From: Pinibacter soli
GTDB taxonomy: Bacteria; Bacteroidota; Bacteroidia; Chitinophagales; Chitinophagaceae
Assembly (NCBI RefSeq): GCF_029961145.1
Contig: NZ_JASBRG010000007.1
Coordinates: 1,527,174 to 1,591,173, forward strand
Length of the DNA stretch: 64,000 nucleotides
Direction of reading: 5' to 3'
Shown here: piece after piece, positions 27,278 through 37,200 of the stretch
How positions within the stretch are numbered: the first letter of the stretch is position 1
How the letters are laid out: each line of letters starts with the position of its first letter
The notes under the pieces: generated by a model
The model's database searches: none
What the model was told of the DNA's origin: nothing
The model's input: the letters and a program-made list of their open reading frames with translations, nothing else
Program-made: the position numbers and the translations under genes

Positions 27278-28438
27278 TTAGAATTGAACCACTATCTTTT
27301 TATTTTCAATTTTAAACTTAATGCCTTCTGCTTCCATCAAACTCAGCACCTCTGAAACATCGCTGTACCGACTCACTATTCCCGTAAATGTCTCATGACT
27401 GATTTCCCCCTTATATTCAACTTCCACGTCGTACCATCTACTGATTTGCCGCATAATGGTTACGATATCCTGGCTGCTGAAATTGAAGCTTCCGTTTTTC
27501 CAACCCATCACCGATTCAAGGTCAACGTTCTTTTTAACATTGATCTTTCCGTCATCACTCAGCTGAACCTGTTCGCCAGGTACAATAACGGCAGATTTGT
27601 CGTGCTGTAAATCGTTAAAGCGAATACTTCCTTCCAATAGTGTAGTATTCATCTGCGGTTCATCTGTGTAAGCATTGATGTTAAAATGGGTTCCGAGTAC
27701 TTCCACTTCACCCTTACCATCAATGTTTATCTTAAACGGCATGTCTTTATTTCCAGCCACTTCAAAATAGGCTTCACCGGTAATTTCCACGCGTCGTTCG
27801 CTTCCAATGAATTTGGTTGGATAACGAATAGAACTGCCTGCATTTAACCATACCTGTGTACCATCTGACAATGTGACCTGGTATTGCCTGCCTTTTGGCG
27901 TTCTCATTACATTATAAACCACCTCATTTCCACTACCCTCATACGTCAATGAACCATTAAGCACTTTGGCGGTAATACCACCTTGCAAAGCAACAACACC
28001 ATTCTTTGTTGAATCTAATAATACCTGCGAACCATCGGCAAGCGTAAGGACAGCGCCATTATTACCGGGAACGATATCTGTTTTTGTCTGTGCTATGCCG
28101 GCAGTGCCCGCATCCTTTCTGTTATTTGTATAGAAAAAAGCCCCCGCTCCCAATACAAGTATAATTGAGGCTGCAGCTACCCAACCCCATCTGCGAAGAG
28201 TACGCATACGATAAACGCCAGGCGCCGGATCAACAATATCTTCACGATGAATCTGCTGAAGAATCTTTTCCTTCATTTGCTTTTCCAGCAGCACCCGCAT
28301 GTTTTCAGGTGCAGCAACCTCCACCACTTCGTCATGGAAGGCATAATACCAATCGTTTACCAGCTGCTTTTCTGCATCCGAGGCTGTGCCATTCAAATAG
28401 TTGTTGATAGCAATCTTAAGTTGTTCAGTAATCTCCAT
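27278..28438 (-). CDS. FecR-family anti-sigma factor
   Basis: The protein has 386 residues. The cytoplasmic N-terminus (1-83) carries a sigma-binding helix bundle (INNYLNGTASDAEKQLVNDW). One transmembrane segment spans 84-103. The periplasmic FecR domain is at about 165-275 (MRTPKGRQYQVTLSDGTQVWL, SSIRYPTKFIGSERRVEITG, EAYFEVAGNKDMPFKI). The C-terminal DUF4974 domain is at about 310-386 (FNFSSQDIVTIMRQISRWYD). It holds the ECF sigma factor until the STN domain of the adjacent SusC signals ligand binding. It lies 66 bases behind the sigma gene and about 230 bases before SusC. Confidence 0.95.
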   Translation of the reverse strand: MEITEQLKIAINNYLNGTASDAEKQLVNDWYYAFHDEVVEVAAPENMRVLLEKQMKEKILQQIHREDIVDPAPGVYRMRTLRRWGWVAAASIILVLGAGAFFYTNNRKDAGTAGIAQTKTDIVPGNNGAVLTLADGSQVLLDSTKNGVVALQGGITAKVLNGSLTYEGSGNEVVYNVMRTPKGRQYQVTLSDGTQVWLNAGSSIRYPTKFIGSERRVEITGEAYFEVAGNKDMPFKINIDGKGEVEVLGTHFNINAYTDEPQMNTTLLEGSIRFNDLQHDKSAVIVPGEQVQLSDDGKINVKKNVDLESVMGWKNGSFNFSSQDIVTIMRQISRWYDVEVEYKGEISHETFTGIVSRYSDVSEVLSLMEAEGIKFKIENKKIVVQF

Positions 28439-28504
28439 TGTATCGCTTCTTATAGTAAAGTGTAAAAAGAGAGGAGGAACACGTACGTGAAAACAAAGTT
28501 TTTT

Positions 28505-29065
28505 TTAGAAAACCCAGGAAAACATCACTTTGAGTGATTTTCGAAGAACGCGAAGCGCTTTTGACAGCTGCGTTTCAACGGTGCGGGGAGAAATATTCAG
28601 CTCACTCGCAATTTCTTTCACGGAAAGTCCTTCCCCGCGGCTGTATTTAAAGATCAAGCGGCATTTATCCGGCAACTTGTCTGTTTCATCATTTAAAAAA
28701 GAGAGCAGGTTTTTGTAATCTATTTGTTCTTCTACCGTTTTATGCCCTGCCTCTTCCGATCCGATATGCCCTTCAACCAAAATGGTTTGACCAGATTTAC
28801 GCAAATGCGTGAGGGTCATGTATTTAACCGCGGTAGCCAGGTAGCTTTTTAAAGAATGGACCTCTGCCCTGTTCCGGTTGCTCCAAAGACTGGTAAAAAC
28901 ATCCTGCACAATATCCTGTGAAAGGTGAATATCTTTGGTGCGGTTGTAAGCAATAGCATATAGCAATTCCCAGTGTAGGCTGTATATATGGGTAAAAGCA
29001 GACTCATCTCCTTGCCGCATGCGCAAAAGCAGTTCTTGTTCGTCGTATGATTGAATGGCTGGCAA
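28505..29065 (-). CDS. ECF-type RNA polymerase sigma factor
   Basis: The protein has 186 residues; the best start is TTG at 29063-29065 since no upstream ATG is in frame. Sigma region 2 lies at about 22-92 (FTHIYSLHWELLYAIAYNRT, LSQDIVQDVFTSLW) and region 4 at about 125-180 (LPDKCRLIFKYSRGEGLSVK, EIASELNISPRTVETQLSKA). It belongs to the FecI-like group paired with FecR in Bacteroidota and should direct transcription of the SusC/SusD operon that follows. Its own promoter must lie in the 282-base gap to the phosphofructokinase gene. Confidence 0.95.
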   Translation of the reverse strand: MPAIQSYDEQELLLRMRQGDESAFTHIYSLHWELLYAIAYNRTKDIHLSQDIVQDVFTSLWSNRNRAEVHSLKSYLATAVKYMTLTHLRKSGQTILVEGHIGSEEAGHKTVEEQIDYKNLLSFLNDETDKLPDKCRLIFKYSRGEGLSVKEIASELNISPRTVETQLSKALRVLRKSLKVMFSWVF

Positions 29066-29347
29066 AGTTTTGGTATAAAAAAATAGATAATCAAACTTAT
29101 TGAATTATTAGAAATAGTAATCACTGTTGCCGGTAAAAAAATTGACCATTTCTGCTCTGTGTATTTCTTTTCAAAAGTTTTGATTATTTAGCTTTTAAAT
29201 AAAAAGTAAATATGCTTTTATCATTTACCAAGCCCTTCACATACTTTTTTTCCTGAAAGCACAGGAAACCCAAAATTTGCAGAATAACGGAAAAGAATTT
29301 TTCCTGTGTATATTTTTTAGTGAGTTAAAATATTCCTGTATACGGAG

Positions 29348-30610
29348 TTATTTAAATTGAGCGACCTGACCTGTAGATGCCTGCACCGCCTTCCATTGAA
29401 AACTGAGCGGGTCCATAGATTTTTTGCGGCTGGTTAAGAGATCAATAGGCACATGTATAAATCTGTCGTGCATATATCCGATAACTAGTCCTGTTTTTCC
29501 CGCCATTGCTGCATGAACAGCGTTTCGGGCAAACATGTCACAGAGTATAGCGTCTTCTGAGTTAGCTGCGCTGCTCCTGACAATATAACTGGGATCAATG
29601 TATCGTATCACTACTGGAATATTTTCGTTTTTGAAATATTTTCCAATGGTATCCCGCAGAAATACACCTATATCTTTAGCCTTGATGTTTCCCGAGTCGT
29701 CTTTTTTCATTTCATCTGCTGTAAATAGGTCCTGGCCGGCTCCTTCAGCTACTACGACCAAGGCATGCGAACGTTCAAGAACACGTTTTTTTAATGCAGC
29801 AAGAAATCCATTTGGGCCTTCCAGTTTAAAAGCCACCTCAGGAAGAAGGGCAAAATTTACGTCCTGGCATGCAATTGTTGCACCAGCAGCAACAAATCCT
29901 GCATTCCTGCCCATAAGTTTTACCAGCGCAATACCATTCTCAACACTTATTGCCTCGTTATGTGCATTGCTCAAAACTTTGCTCGCTTCCGACACTGCGG
30001 TCATGTAGCCGAAAGTTCTTGTAACAAAAGCAACATCGTTATCAATTGTCTTTGGAACGCCCACGACCGCCAGGGGATAGCCTCGTTTCTTAGCCTCTTG
30101 AAATAATTCATTTCCGCCTCGCTGGGTTCCGTCACCACCCACAGTAAAGATCATATTTACTTCCCGTTGGATAAGGTTGTCAACTGCGATGCGAATATCG
30201 ACGGGTCCTCTCGAAGTACCCAAAACAGTGCCGCCCTCTTTATGAATACTGTGAACAAATTTTGGAGTAAGCACGACAGGTTCCTTTCCGTTTACGGGAT
30301 CCAGGCCCTGATATCCTCCACGAAAACCAATCACCTGTTTCACGCCATAAGCGTGATGAAGTTCCAGGAACAAAGACCTTATGACATTATTTAGACCAGG
30401 GCAAAGTCCACCACATGTAACTATGCCTGCCCGTGTATTTTTCGGATCAAAAAAGAGTTTGGAACGTGGCCCTGCCAATTCAAATTTCAAGTCGTCTTTT
30501 GCGGTCGATGCCGGGTCGATTACAATATTCTCTGGGATGAGAAGGCTGTCGCTGACGCTGTGCCCGATCGGAGATTCAAATTTTGCTTCGCCCAAAACTG
30601 TTATATTCAT
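29348..30610 (-). CDS. pfkA: 6-phosphofructokinase (probably ATP-dependent, PPi-type clade)
   Basis: The protein has 420 residues from the ATG at 30608-30610; a TTG four codons earlier is possible. Active-site motifs are GIVTCGGLCPGLNN (62-75), GFRGGYQGL (95-103), TVGGDGTQRGG (156-166), PKTIDND (186-192) and LMGRNAGF. Glycine in GGDGT, rather than the GGDD of PPi enzymes, predicts ATP as phosphoryl donor. The lysine in PKTIDND is shared with PPi-dependent and trypanosome/plant ATP enzymes. The length (about 100 longer than E. coli PfkA) also fits that clade. It converts fructose 6-phosphate to fructose 1,6-bisphosphate in glycolysis. The gene stands alone. Confidence 0.9.
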   Translation of the reverse strand: MNITVLGEAKFESPIGHSVSDSLLIPENIVIDPASTAKDDLKFELAGPRSKLFFDPKNTRAGIVTCGGLCPGLNNVIRSLFLELHHAYGVKQVIGFRGGYQGLDPVNGKEPVVLTPKFVHSIHKEGGTVLGTSRGPVDIRIAVDNLIQREVNMIFTVGGDGTQRGGNELFQEAKKRGYPLAVVGVPKTIDNDVAFVTRTFGYMTAVSEASKVLSNAHNEAISVENGIALVKLMGRNAGFVAAGATIACQDVNFALLPEVAFKLEGPNGFLAALKKRVLERSHALVVVAEGAGQDLFTADEMKKDDSGNIKAKDIGVFLRDTIGKYFKNENIPVVIRYIDPSYIVRSSAANSEDAILCDMFARNAVHAAMAGKTGLVIGYMHDRFIHVPIDLLTSRKKSMDPLSFQWKAVQASTGQVAQFK

Positions 30611-30622
30611 TTCTTTAACCAA

Positions 30623-30900
30623 TTTAAGTCTTAAACAAACTAAAGCTCGAATTGTAATAAAAGGGGTAAAATATTTTTTATGATATCAGCTGCAGAATTC
30701 TTCAGTAAGGTTGATTTGTTTTCTAAAAATCGTACCAGGCGTGCACAAAGGGATAATATTCCTTAGAAGTTATATCAGGATGAAATAATAAAGTAAATTT
30801 TACGGTTAAAATGCCGCCCTATCTCCAACGACTCTCAATTTTCCTTTTCGCAAACAGATACTGACTACCATTTCACATTAAAATAAGAAATTTGGAAATG
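30623..30900. other. Gap upstream of pfkA
   Basis: The region is AT-rich with no gene. It must contain the pfkA promoter (minus strand), but no clear consensus is seen. The segment TTAGTTTG about 40 bases upstream of the start, on the minus strand, is one mismatch from the Bacteroidota -7 element. Confidence 0.3.
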
Positions 30901-30903
30901 GTC

Positions 30904-30948
30904 AAAAAAAGCCTCACGATCGCAAAATGCGCAAAGTGAGGCTTTTTC
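30904..30948. terminator. Terminator behind the OmpA-like gene
   Basis: A7 then GCCTCAC (30911-30917) pairs with GTGAGGC (30936-30942) followed by T5, so it works in both directions. It lies about 110 bases behind the stop of the adhesin/PorP/OmpA operon. Confidence 0.85.
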
Positions 30949-31059
30949 TTTGTCTATTTTCCAACACGCCCTTGGCTGCCGTGGAGTATAGATTTATAGC
31001 AAAAACTAATTTATTGTATTTAACAACATTCCAATAGAGTATTTCACTCTATGTTTGTT

Positions 31060-33030
31060 TTATTGTTCCAACACCTTAAACTCGGTACGGCGATTTAATT
31101 GATGCTCGGCTTCAGTACATTTCACACCATTTCTACAACCATTTACAAGTTGTGTTTCACCATAACCTTTCGCTGTTAAACGATCGGCGGCTATACCGTG
31201 CTGAACAAGATATTTCACTGTTGAAGCTGCTCTGCGTTGCGACAACTTCATGTTGTATGCATCATCCGCTCTTGAGTCAGTATGTGAACCCATTTCTATC
31301 TTCCACGTAGGATTATCATTAAATATTGTTACCAGCTTGTCCAACTCAACCGCCGCATCAGGACGAATATCAGATTTGTCCAAATCAAAATAAATATTCT
31401 CCAGCTTAATCGCAATAGGCTTGCTTCTATCCGCAACCTGCAACATGTACAATGTTTTGTTGATCGTTTTTGATTCTGTCAATCTTTTTGTCGTCAGATT
31501 TTCATTGCGAACATTTGCATAATCCGTTTTTGCTACATTAATTTCATAGTCCGTTGATGAATCCAAATCGAAATGAAATTCGCCTTTCTGATTTGTCAAT
31601 CCTTTAACTTCAACGCCCGTATTTTTATTAACCAGTGTAACAACCGCATCAGGTATTGGTAAATTGGTGGTTTTGTTTAACACTGTACCTACTAATATAA
31701 AGGTCTTTTTCGGCACTGGCGGTACCTCCGGCGAAAAATTAAAGCGATAAATATCATCATATCCTTTACCTCCCGGCCTGTCAGAAGAAAAATACAACGT
31801 TTGACCACTTGCCCAAAACGGAGCAAAATCATCTTGAGATGAATTTACGGGAACCCCCATGTTAGTCACTTTCCAACTGTCACCTCCGAATTTTACCGCT
31901 TTATAAATATCTAGACCGCCGAAACCTGCCCGGCCATCGGATGAAAAATAGAAATTCCCATCTGCACCAACATAGGGTGTTCTTTCATTACCAACCGTAT
32001 TTATATCAGCCGACATTCCAACAGGTTCACCCCATTTACCATTCACATCTTTTTTGCTGTAATAAATATCTGTCCCTCCTTTTCCTCCACTCATATCACT
32101 TACAAAAAACAAGGTATTTCCATCTGCCGAAATAAATGGATCCCCCACTGAATAACCCAACAAACTATTGTAAGGAAAATTTTGAGGTTCCCCCCAGCTT
32201 TGTTTAGAGTCGTCCCAAACACGGTATTTTATAGCTACCATCATTGTATAGGGCACTTCTTTATGCCAAAACGATCTCCTCTTTTTTACATACGTAGTCA
32301 TCGCATAAAACATTGTTTTACCGTCTGCGGTAAAACTCGGTGACGCCGTATGATAGTCGCCGTTTATTTCCTTTATTAACTTATTGACTGAGTCTGTTCC
32401 GTTGTTTTCGTATATATGCAGATAATTTGCACCTGTCCAACCATATACATCCTTTCGTACGTTTTTCAATGAAAAGGATGGCGTTTCCCCAATACTATCT
32501 CTTCCGGCATCTGAAGCAAAAATGTATTCACCCTTTTGTAGTACCAATCCCCAGTCCGAATTTTTACTGTTTAGGATCGCCATATTATTTAATCCGCCCT
32601 TTACCGGTCTGTTTAACTGTGTAAGAGATGAATCGCAACCTTCCAGCATTTTTTTCGCAAGCTCGTTATTCTGTCCTTTAGATAAATACTGCTGTAATAC
32701 GTCCTTTGCCTCAGTATACTTACTGTTGGATATCAATACTTGTGCATAACGATATTCATCTTCCGGAGTATGGCTTTGATCCGACAGCACTTTGCTATAC
32801 CAACTCTCTGCGAATACATAGTTTTTAATTTTACGATTACACTCAGCAACACCACGGGCAGCGTTGAGTGTTTTTTTCTTTTTGTATGCTTTCTGATATA
32901 AATCCCGCGCAACACTGTAATTATACAGCGACGCCTGTTCATCTGCCCTTTTCAATATAGCCTGCCCGTAGCCCTGAGCGATTATCCCCAGCATAAAAAA
33001 TCCCAACGTATATATATATAAGTTTTTCAT
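31060..33030 (-). CDS. OmpA-family protein with PD40 propeller (T9SS-associated)
   Basis: The protein has 656 residues from MKNLYIYTLG, which gives a proper signal peptide (1-22, GYGQ). In order: TPR-like helices (about 25-140), a PD40/WD40-like beta-propeller (150-445; repeats such as GDPFISADGNTLFFVSDM, GGTDIYYSKK, NFYFSSDGRAGFGGLDIYKA), a carboxypeptidase-regulatory-like domain (450-530) and a C-terminal OmpA peptidoglycan-binding domain (about 540-656; YFDLDKSDIRPDA, GSHTDSRADDAYNMKLSQRR). This architecture matches the PorE-like proteins coupled to type IX secretion substrates and PorP/SprF. It would anchor the secreted adhesin system to the cell wall. Confidence 0.9.
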   Translation of the reverse strand: MKNLYIYTLGFFMLGIIAQGYGQAILKRADEQASLYNYSVARDLYQKAYKKKKTLNAARGVAECNRKIKNYVFAESWYSKVLSDQSHTPEDEYRYAQVLISNSKYTEAKDVLQQYLSKGQNNELAKKMLEGCDSSLTQLNRPVKGGLNNMAILNSKNSDWGLVLQKGEYIFASDAGRDSIGETPSFSLKNVRKDVYGWTGANYLHIYENNGTDSVNKLIKEINGDYHTASPSFTADGKTMFYAMTTYVKKRRSFWHKEVPYTMMVAIKYRVWDDSKQSWGEPQNFPYNSLLGYSVGDPFISADGNTLFFVSDMSGGKGGTDIYYSKKDVNGKWGEPVGMSADINTVGNERTPYVGADGNFYFSSDGRAGFGGLDIYKAVKFGGDSWKVTNMGVPVNSSQDDFAPFWASGQTLYFSSDRPGGKGYDDIYRFNFSPEVPPVPKKTFILVGTVLNKTTNLPIPDAVVTLVNKNTGVEVKGLTNQKGEFHFDLDSSTDYEINVAKTDYANVRNENLTTKRLTESKTINKTLYMLQVADRSKPIAIKLENIYFDLDKSDIRPDAAVELDKLVTIFNDNPTWKIEMGSHTDSRADDAYNMKLSQRRAASTVKYLVQHGIAADRLTAKGYGETQLVNGCRNGVKCTEAEHQLNRRTEFKVLEQ

Positions 33031-33069
33031 TACAGTATTTTTATTACACATTTTTCATTGATTACCTCA

Positions 33070-34068
33070 TCAGAAATAGCGAGGCGACAGCATGGCTCCT
33101 TTCTTATTCGCAAAAAAGAACCCTATTGATATCTCATGAGTGGAGAACCTTTGTGTCGTTGTTGCATTTAATGAATAATCGTATGCATAGCCTATGCGCA
33201 ATTTCTCATTAACCATCAATTCCAGCAAGCCAACTACATCCGCACTTTTCTTTAAGTTTTTATCAAATGCAGATTTGTTATAAAAAGATGGTATTGCGGT
33301 CCTGTATGAGGCGCCCAACCACAAAAGTTTTTGAAATAAAAACATACTGTTTACATCAAGGCTTGTGGGTCCGGCAAGGTCGTCCTTTAACAAAAAAGAT
33401 GGCTTCCATGACACCTCATCGGACAAAGGCACCAACCCTCCCGCTGTAAAATACCAGTGTAGTTTCGGAATAACATATACCCCTTTTATGTCGTCTTTTC
33501 TATTCCATGAATTGGTGATTAAATTTGATGCAGAAGCGCCGATATAAAAACGATCACTGTTATAGAATACACCCACTTTTGCATCTGGCATAATCTTCGT
33601 TTTAGCAGCAGTTATAATGGTAGGATCCCCTTGCTGGTTAGGATCCAGCTTACTCATGTTTAATCGGTCTTGCAAAATACCTATGCCAAAACCGAGTGAT
33701 AAAGTTTTGCCTTCATATTCGTTGACACCTAAAGGTATCCTGTATGCGTAATTTCCGTAGACTGAAGTATTGGTTTGCGCTCCCAGTACATCATTTACAA
33801 TCTGGAAGCCAAGTCCTGCTCTGTTATCATGAACTGTTCCGTCAGCTGCCAGTGACATCGTTTTCGGGGCACCGGGAAAACCCGTCCATTGATTGCGATA
33901 AAATGCATTGACATTCCATTGTTCGCGATAACCCGCATAGGCTGGATTTATGTATAAACCGTTAAACATATACTGTGAAAACTGAGCGTCTTGCTGGGCA
34001 TCGGCCGTTTTTGCACACATCAATGTCGCCACACCCATTATCAATCCTAAAAACTTATTTTTTTTCAT
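33070..34068 (-). CDS. PorP/SprF-family outer membrane protein
   Basis: The protein has 332 residues from MKKNKFLGLIMG, chosen because it gives a signal peptide ending ADAQQ; the frame extends 41 codons further upstream without signal character. The family hallmark follows the cleavage site: QDAQFSQYMFNGLYINPAYAG and WTGFPGAPKTMSLAADG. The rest is a small beta-barrel ending AMLSPRYF. SprF/PorP-like proteins are needed for secretion or attachment of one large type B T9SS adhesin, usually encoded just upstream, as is the case here (141 bases). The pair is therefore dedicated to the 1782-residue repeat protein. Confidence 0.93.
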   Translation of the reverse strand: MKKNKFLGLIMGVATLMCAKTADAQQDAQFSQYMFNGLYINPAYAGYREQWNVNAFYRNQWTGFPGAPKTMSLAADGTVHDNRAGLGFQIVNDVLGAQTNTSVYGNYAYRIPLGVNEYEGKTLSLGFGIGILQDRLNMSKLDPNQQGDPTIITAAKTKIMPDAKVGVFYNSDRFYIGASASNLITNSWNRKDDIKGVYVIPKLHWYFTAGGLVPLSDEVSWKPSFLLKDDLAGPTSLDVNSMFLFQKLLWLGASYRTAIPSFYNKSAFDKNLKKSADVVGLLELMVNEKLRIGYAYDYSLNATTTQRFSTHEISIGFFFANKKGAMLSPRYF

Positions 34069-34209
34069 CCTGCTTTTTTTATTAATTAACCGGATTTTTT
34101 CAAATACAATTATTGTACGTTCTCCTTTTTCAAACCAATAGACAGTAAAGAAAGTATAGGATGCAGATGCTTTAAAACATAAACATCCCATACTACTATT
34201 GCTTATTCA

Positions 34210-37200
34210 TCACCTCATAATCATTACCCAACCTTTGTAAACTTCCCATTGTTGGCTTGTCTTGTTCAGTGCTCGTATCACGTAGAAATAGGTACCTGCA
34301 TTCAATCCGTTTCCGTCCCAATTATTTTGATACATCGAATTCTGATACACGACATTGTTCCAGCGATTGAATATTGTAACCTGCACCTGATCATACCCTT
34401 CTGTACCTTGTATTACAAACTTGTCATTGTATCCATCCCCGTTTGGCGTTATCACATTCGGTATATGGAATTTGCCCAGCGTCGGTATATCTGTCGTACA
34501 TCCTGTAGCATCTGTACACGAAGGATCCGGATTGCCAGGATTGTTCGGATCCGCTGGCTTCGTAGGGGTTGATGGCAGATCATCTACCAACACACTCGCC
34601 TGATTGCTTACCTTACTAATGCCTGTCAGATCATTTGTTACTTTCACTACAAATGTGAAGCTCGTTGTTGCACCTGTTGGCAGGTCGTTTCCATTAAAGC
34701 TTACTGTATTGTTGTCGCTGTTGTAGATACCGCCTCTTACATAACTGGTATGCGCTGGCACCATGTCACTTACAACTATATTGCCCAGTTGAACGTTTCC
34801 TGTATTCTTTACATTGATAGTGTAAGTAAGCTCCTCGCCTGCTTGTGCTTTGCCATCTCCACTTGCGTCACTCACACTTTTCCATGTGATGAACGACTCA
34901 ATTCCCTGTACAGGTATGTCTGTAGTACATCCCGCAAGATCTGTACAAGATGGATCAGGATTGTTTGGATTAGCAGGATCCGCCGGCTTCGTAGGTGTTA
35001 ATGGCAGATCATCCACCAACACTGTCGCCTGGTTGCTTACCTTACTGATGCCTGTCAGGTCACCTGTTACTTTTACTACAAAACTGTAGCTCGCTGTTGC
35101 CCCTGTTGCCAGGTTGTTGCCATTAAAACTTACTGTATTGGTTCCGCTGTTGTAGATACCGCCGCTTACATAACTTGTATGCGCTGGCACCATGTCACTT
35201 ACAGCTATATTACCAAGTTGAACGTTTCCTGTATTCTTTACATTGATGGTGTAAGTCAGGTTCTCACCCGCTTGTGCCTTGCCATCGCTGCTCGCGTCAC
35301 TCACACTTTTCCAGGTGATGAACGACTCAACTCCCTGTACTGGTATGTCTGTTGTACATCCTGCAGCGTCCGTACACGATGGATCAGGATTGCCTGGATT
35401 GTTCGGATCCGCTGACTTCGTAGGGGTTGATGGTAGATCATCTACCAACACTGTCGCCTGGTTGCTTACCTTACTGATACCAGTCAGGTCATTTGTTACT
35501 TTCACTACAAAACTGTAGCTCGTTGTCGCGCCTGTGGCCAGGTTGTTTCCATTAAAACTTACTGTATTGTTATCGCTGTTGTAGGTTCCGCCGCTTACAT
35601 AACTTGTATGCGCTGGCACCATGTCACTTACAGCTATATTACCCAGCTGAACATCTCCCGTATTCTTTACATTGATGGTGTAAGTCAGGTTCTCACCCGC
35701 TTGGGCCTTGCCATCGCTGCTCGCGTCACTCACACTTTTCCAGGTGATGAACGACTCAACTCCCTGTACTGGTATGTCTGTTGTACATCCCGCAGCGTCC
35801 GTACACGATGGATCAGGATTGCCTGGATTGTTCGGATCCGCTGACTTCGTAGGGGTTGATGGTAGATCATCCACCAACACTGTCGCCTGATTGCTTATCT
35901 TACTGATACCTGTTAAATCACTTGCCACCTTCACGAAAAATCGGTAAGTCGCCGTCGCGCCTATTGCCAGGCTGCTTCCATGAAAACTTACTGTATTGTT
36001 GTCGCTGTTGTAGATACCGCCACTTACATAAACTGTATGGGCAGGAACTATGTCTCTAACTGATATATTACTCAACTGAAGAGTACCGGTATTTTTTACT
36101 CTTATGGTATATACCAGATTCTCACCTGCCTGCGCCTTGCCGTCTCCACTCACATCACTCACACTCTTCCATGTGATGAACGACTCAATTCCCTGTACTG
36201 GTATGTCTGTTGTACATCCCGCAGCGTCTGTACACGATGGATCAGGATTGCCAGGATTGTTCGGATCCGCTGGCTTCGTCGGGGTCGAGGGCAGATCATC
36301 TACCAACACACTCGCCTGGTTGCTTACCTTACTGATGCCTGTCAGATCATTTGTTACTTTCACTACAAATGTGAAGCTCGTTGCCGCTCCTGTTGGCAGG
36401 TTGTTTCCATTAAAGCTTACGGTATTGTTGTCGCTGTTGTAACTACCGCCTCTTACATAACTGGTATGCGCTGGCACCATGTCACTTACAACTATATTGC
36501 CCAGTTGAACGTTTCCTGTATTCTTTACATTGATGGTGTAAGTCAGCTCCTCGCCTGCTTGTGCTTTGCCGTCTCCACTCGCATCACTCACACTCTTCCA
36601 TGTGATGAACGACTCAACTCCCTGTACTGGTATGTCTGTTGTACATCCCGCAGCGTCTGTACACGATGGATCAGGATTGTCAGGATTGTTCGGATCCGCT
36701 GGCTTCGTAGGGGTTGATGGCAGATCATCTACCAACACTGTCGCCTGGTTGCTTACCTTACTAATGCCTGTCAGATCATTTGTTACTTTCACTACAAATG
36801 TGAAGCTCGTTGTTGCACCTGTTGGCAGGTTGTTTCCATTAAAACTTACTGTATTGTTATCGCTGCTGTAACTACCGCCACTTACATAACTTGTATGCGC
36901 TGGCACCACGTCACTTACAGCTATATTACCCAGTTGAACGTTTCCTGTATTCTTTACATTGATGGTGTAAGTCAGGTTCTCACCCGCTTGTGCCTTGCCA
37001 TCGCTGCTCGCGTCACTTACACTTTTCCAGGTGATGAACGACTCAACTCCCTGTACTGGTATGTCTGTTGTACAGCCCGCAATACTCGTACACGAAGGAT
37101 CAGGATTGCCTGGATTAGCAGGATCCGCTGGCTTCGTCGGAGTTGAGGGCAGATCATCTACCAGCACTGTCGCCTGGTTGCTGACCTTACTAATACCTGT

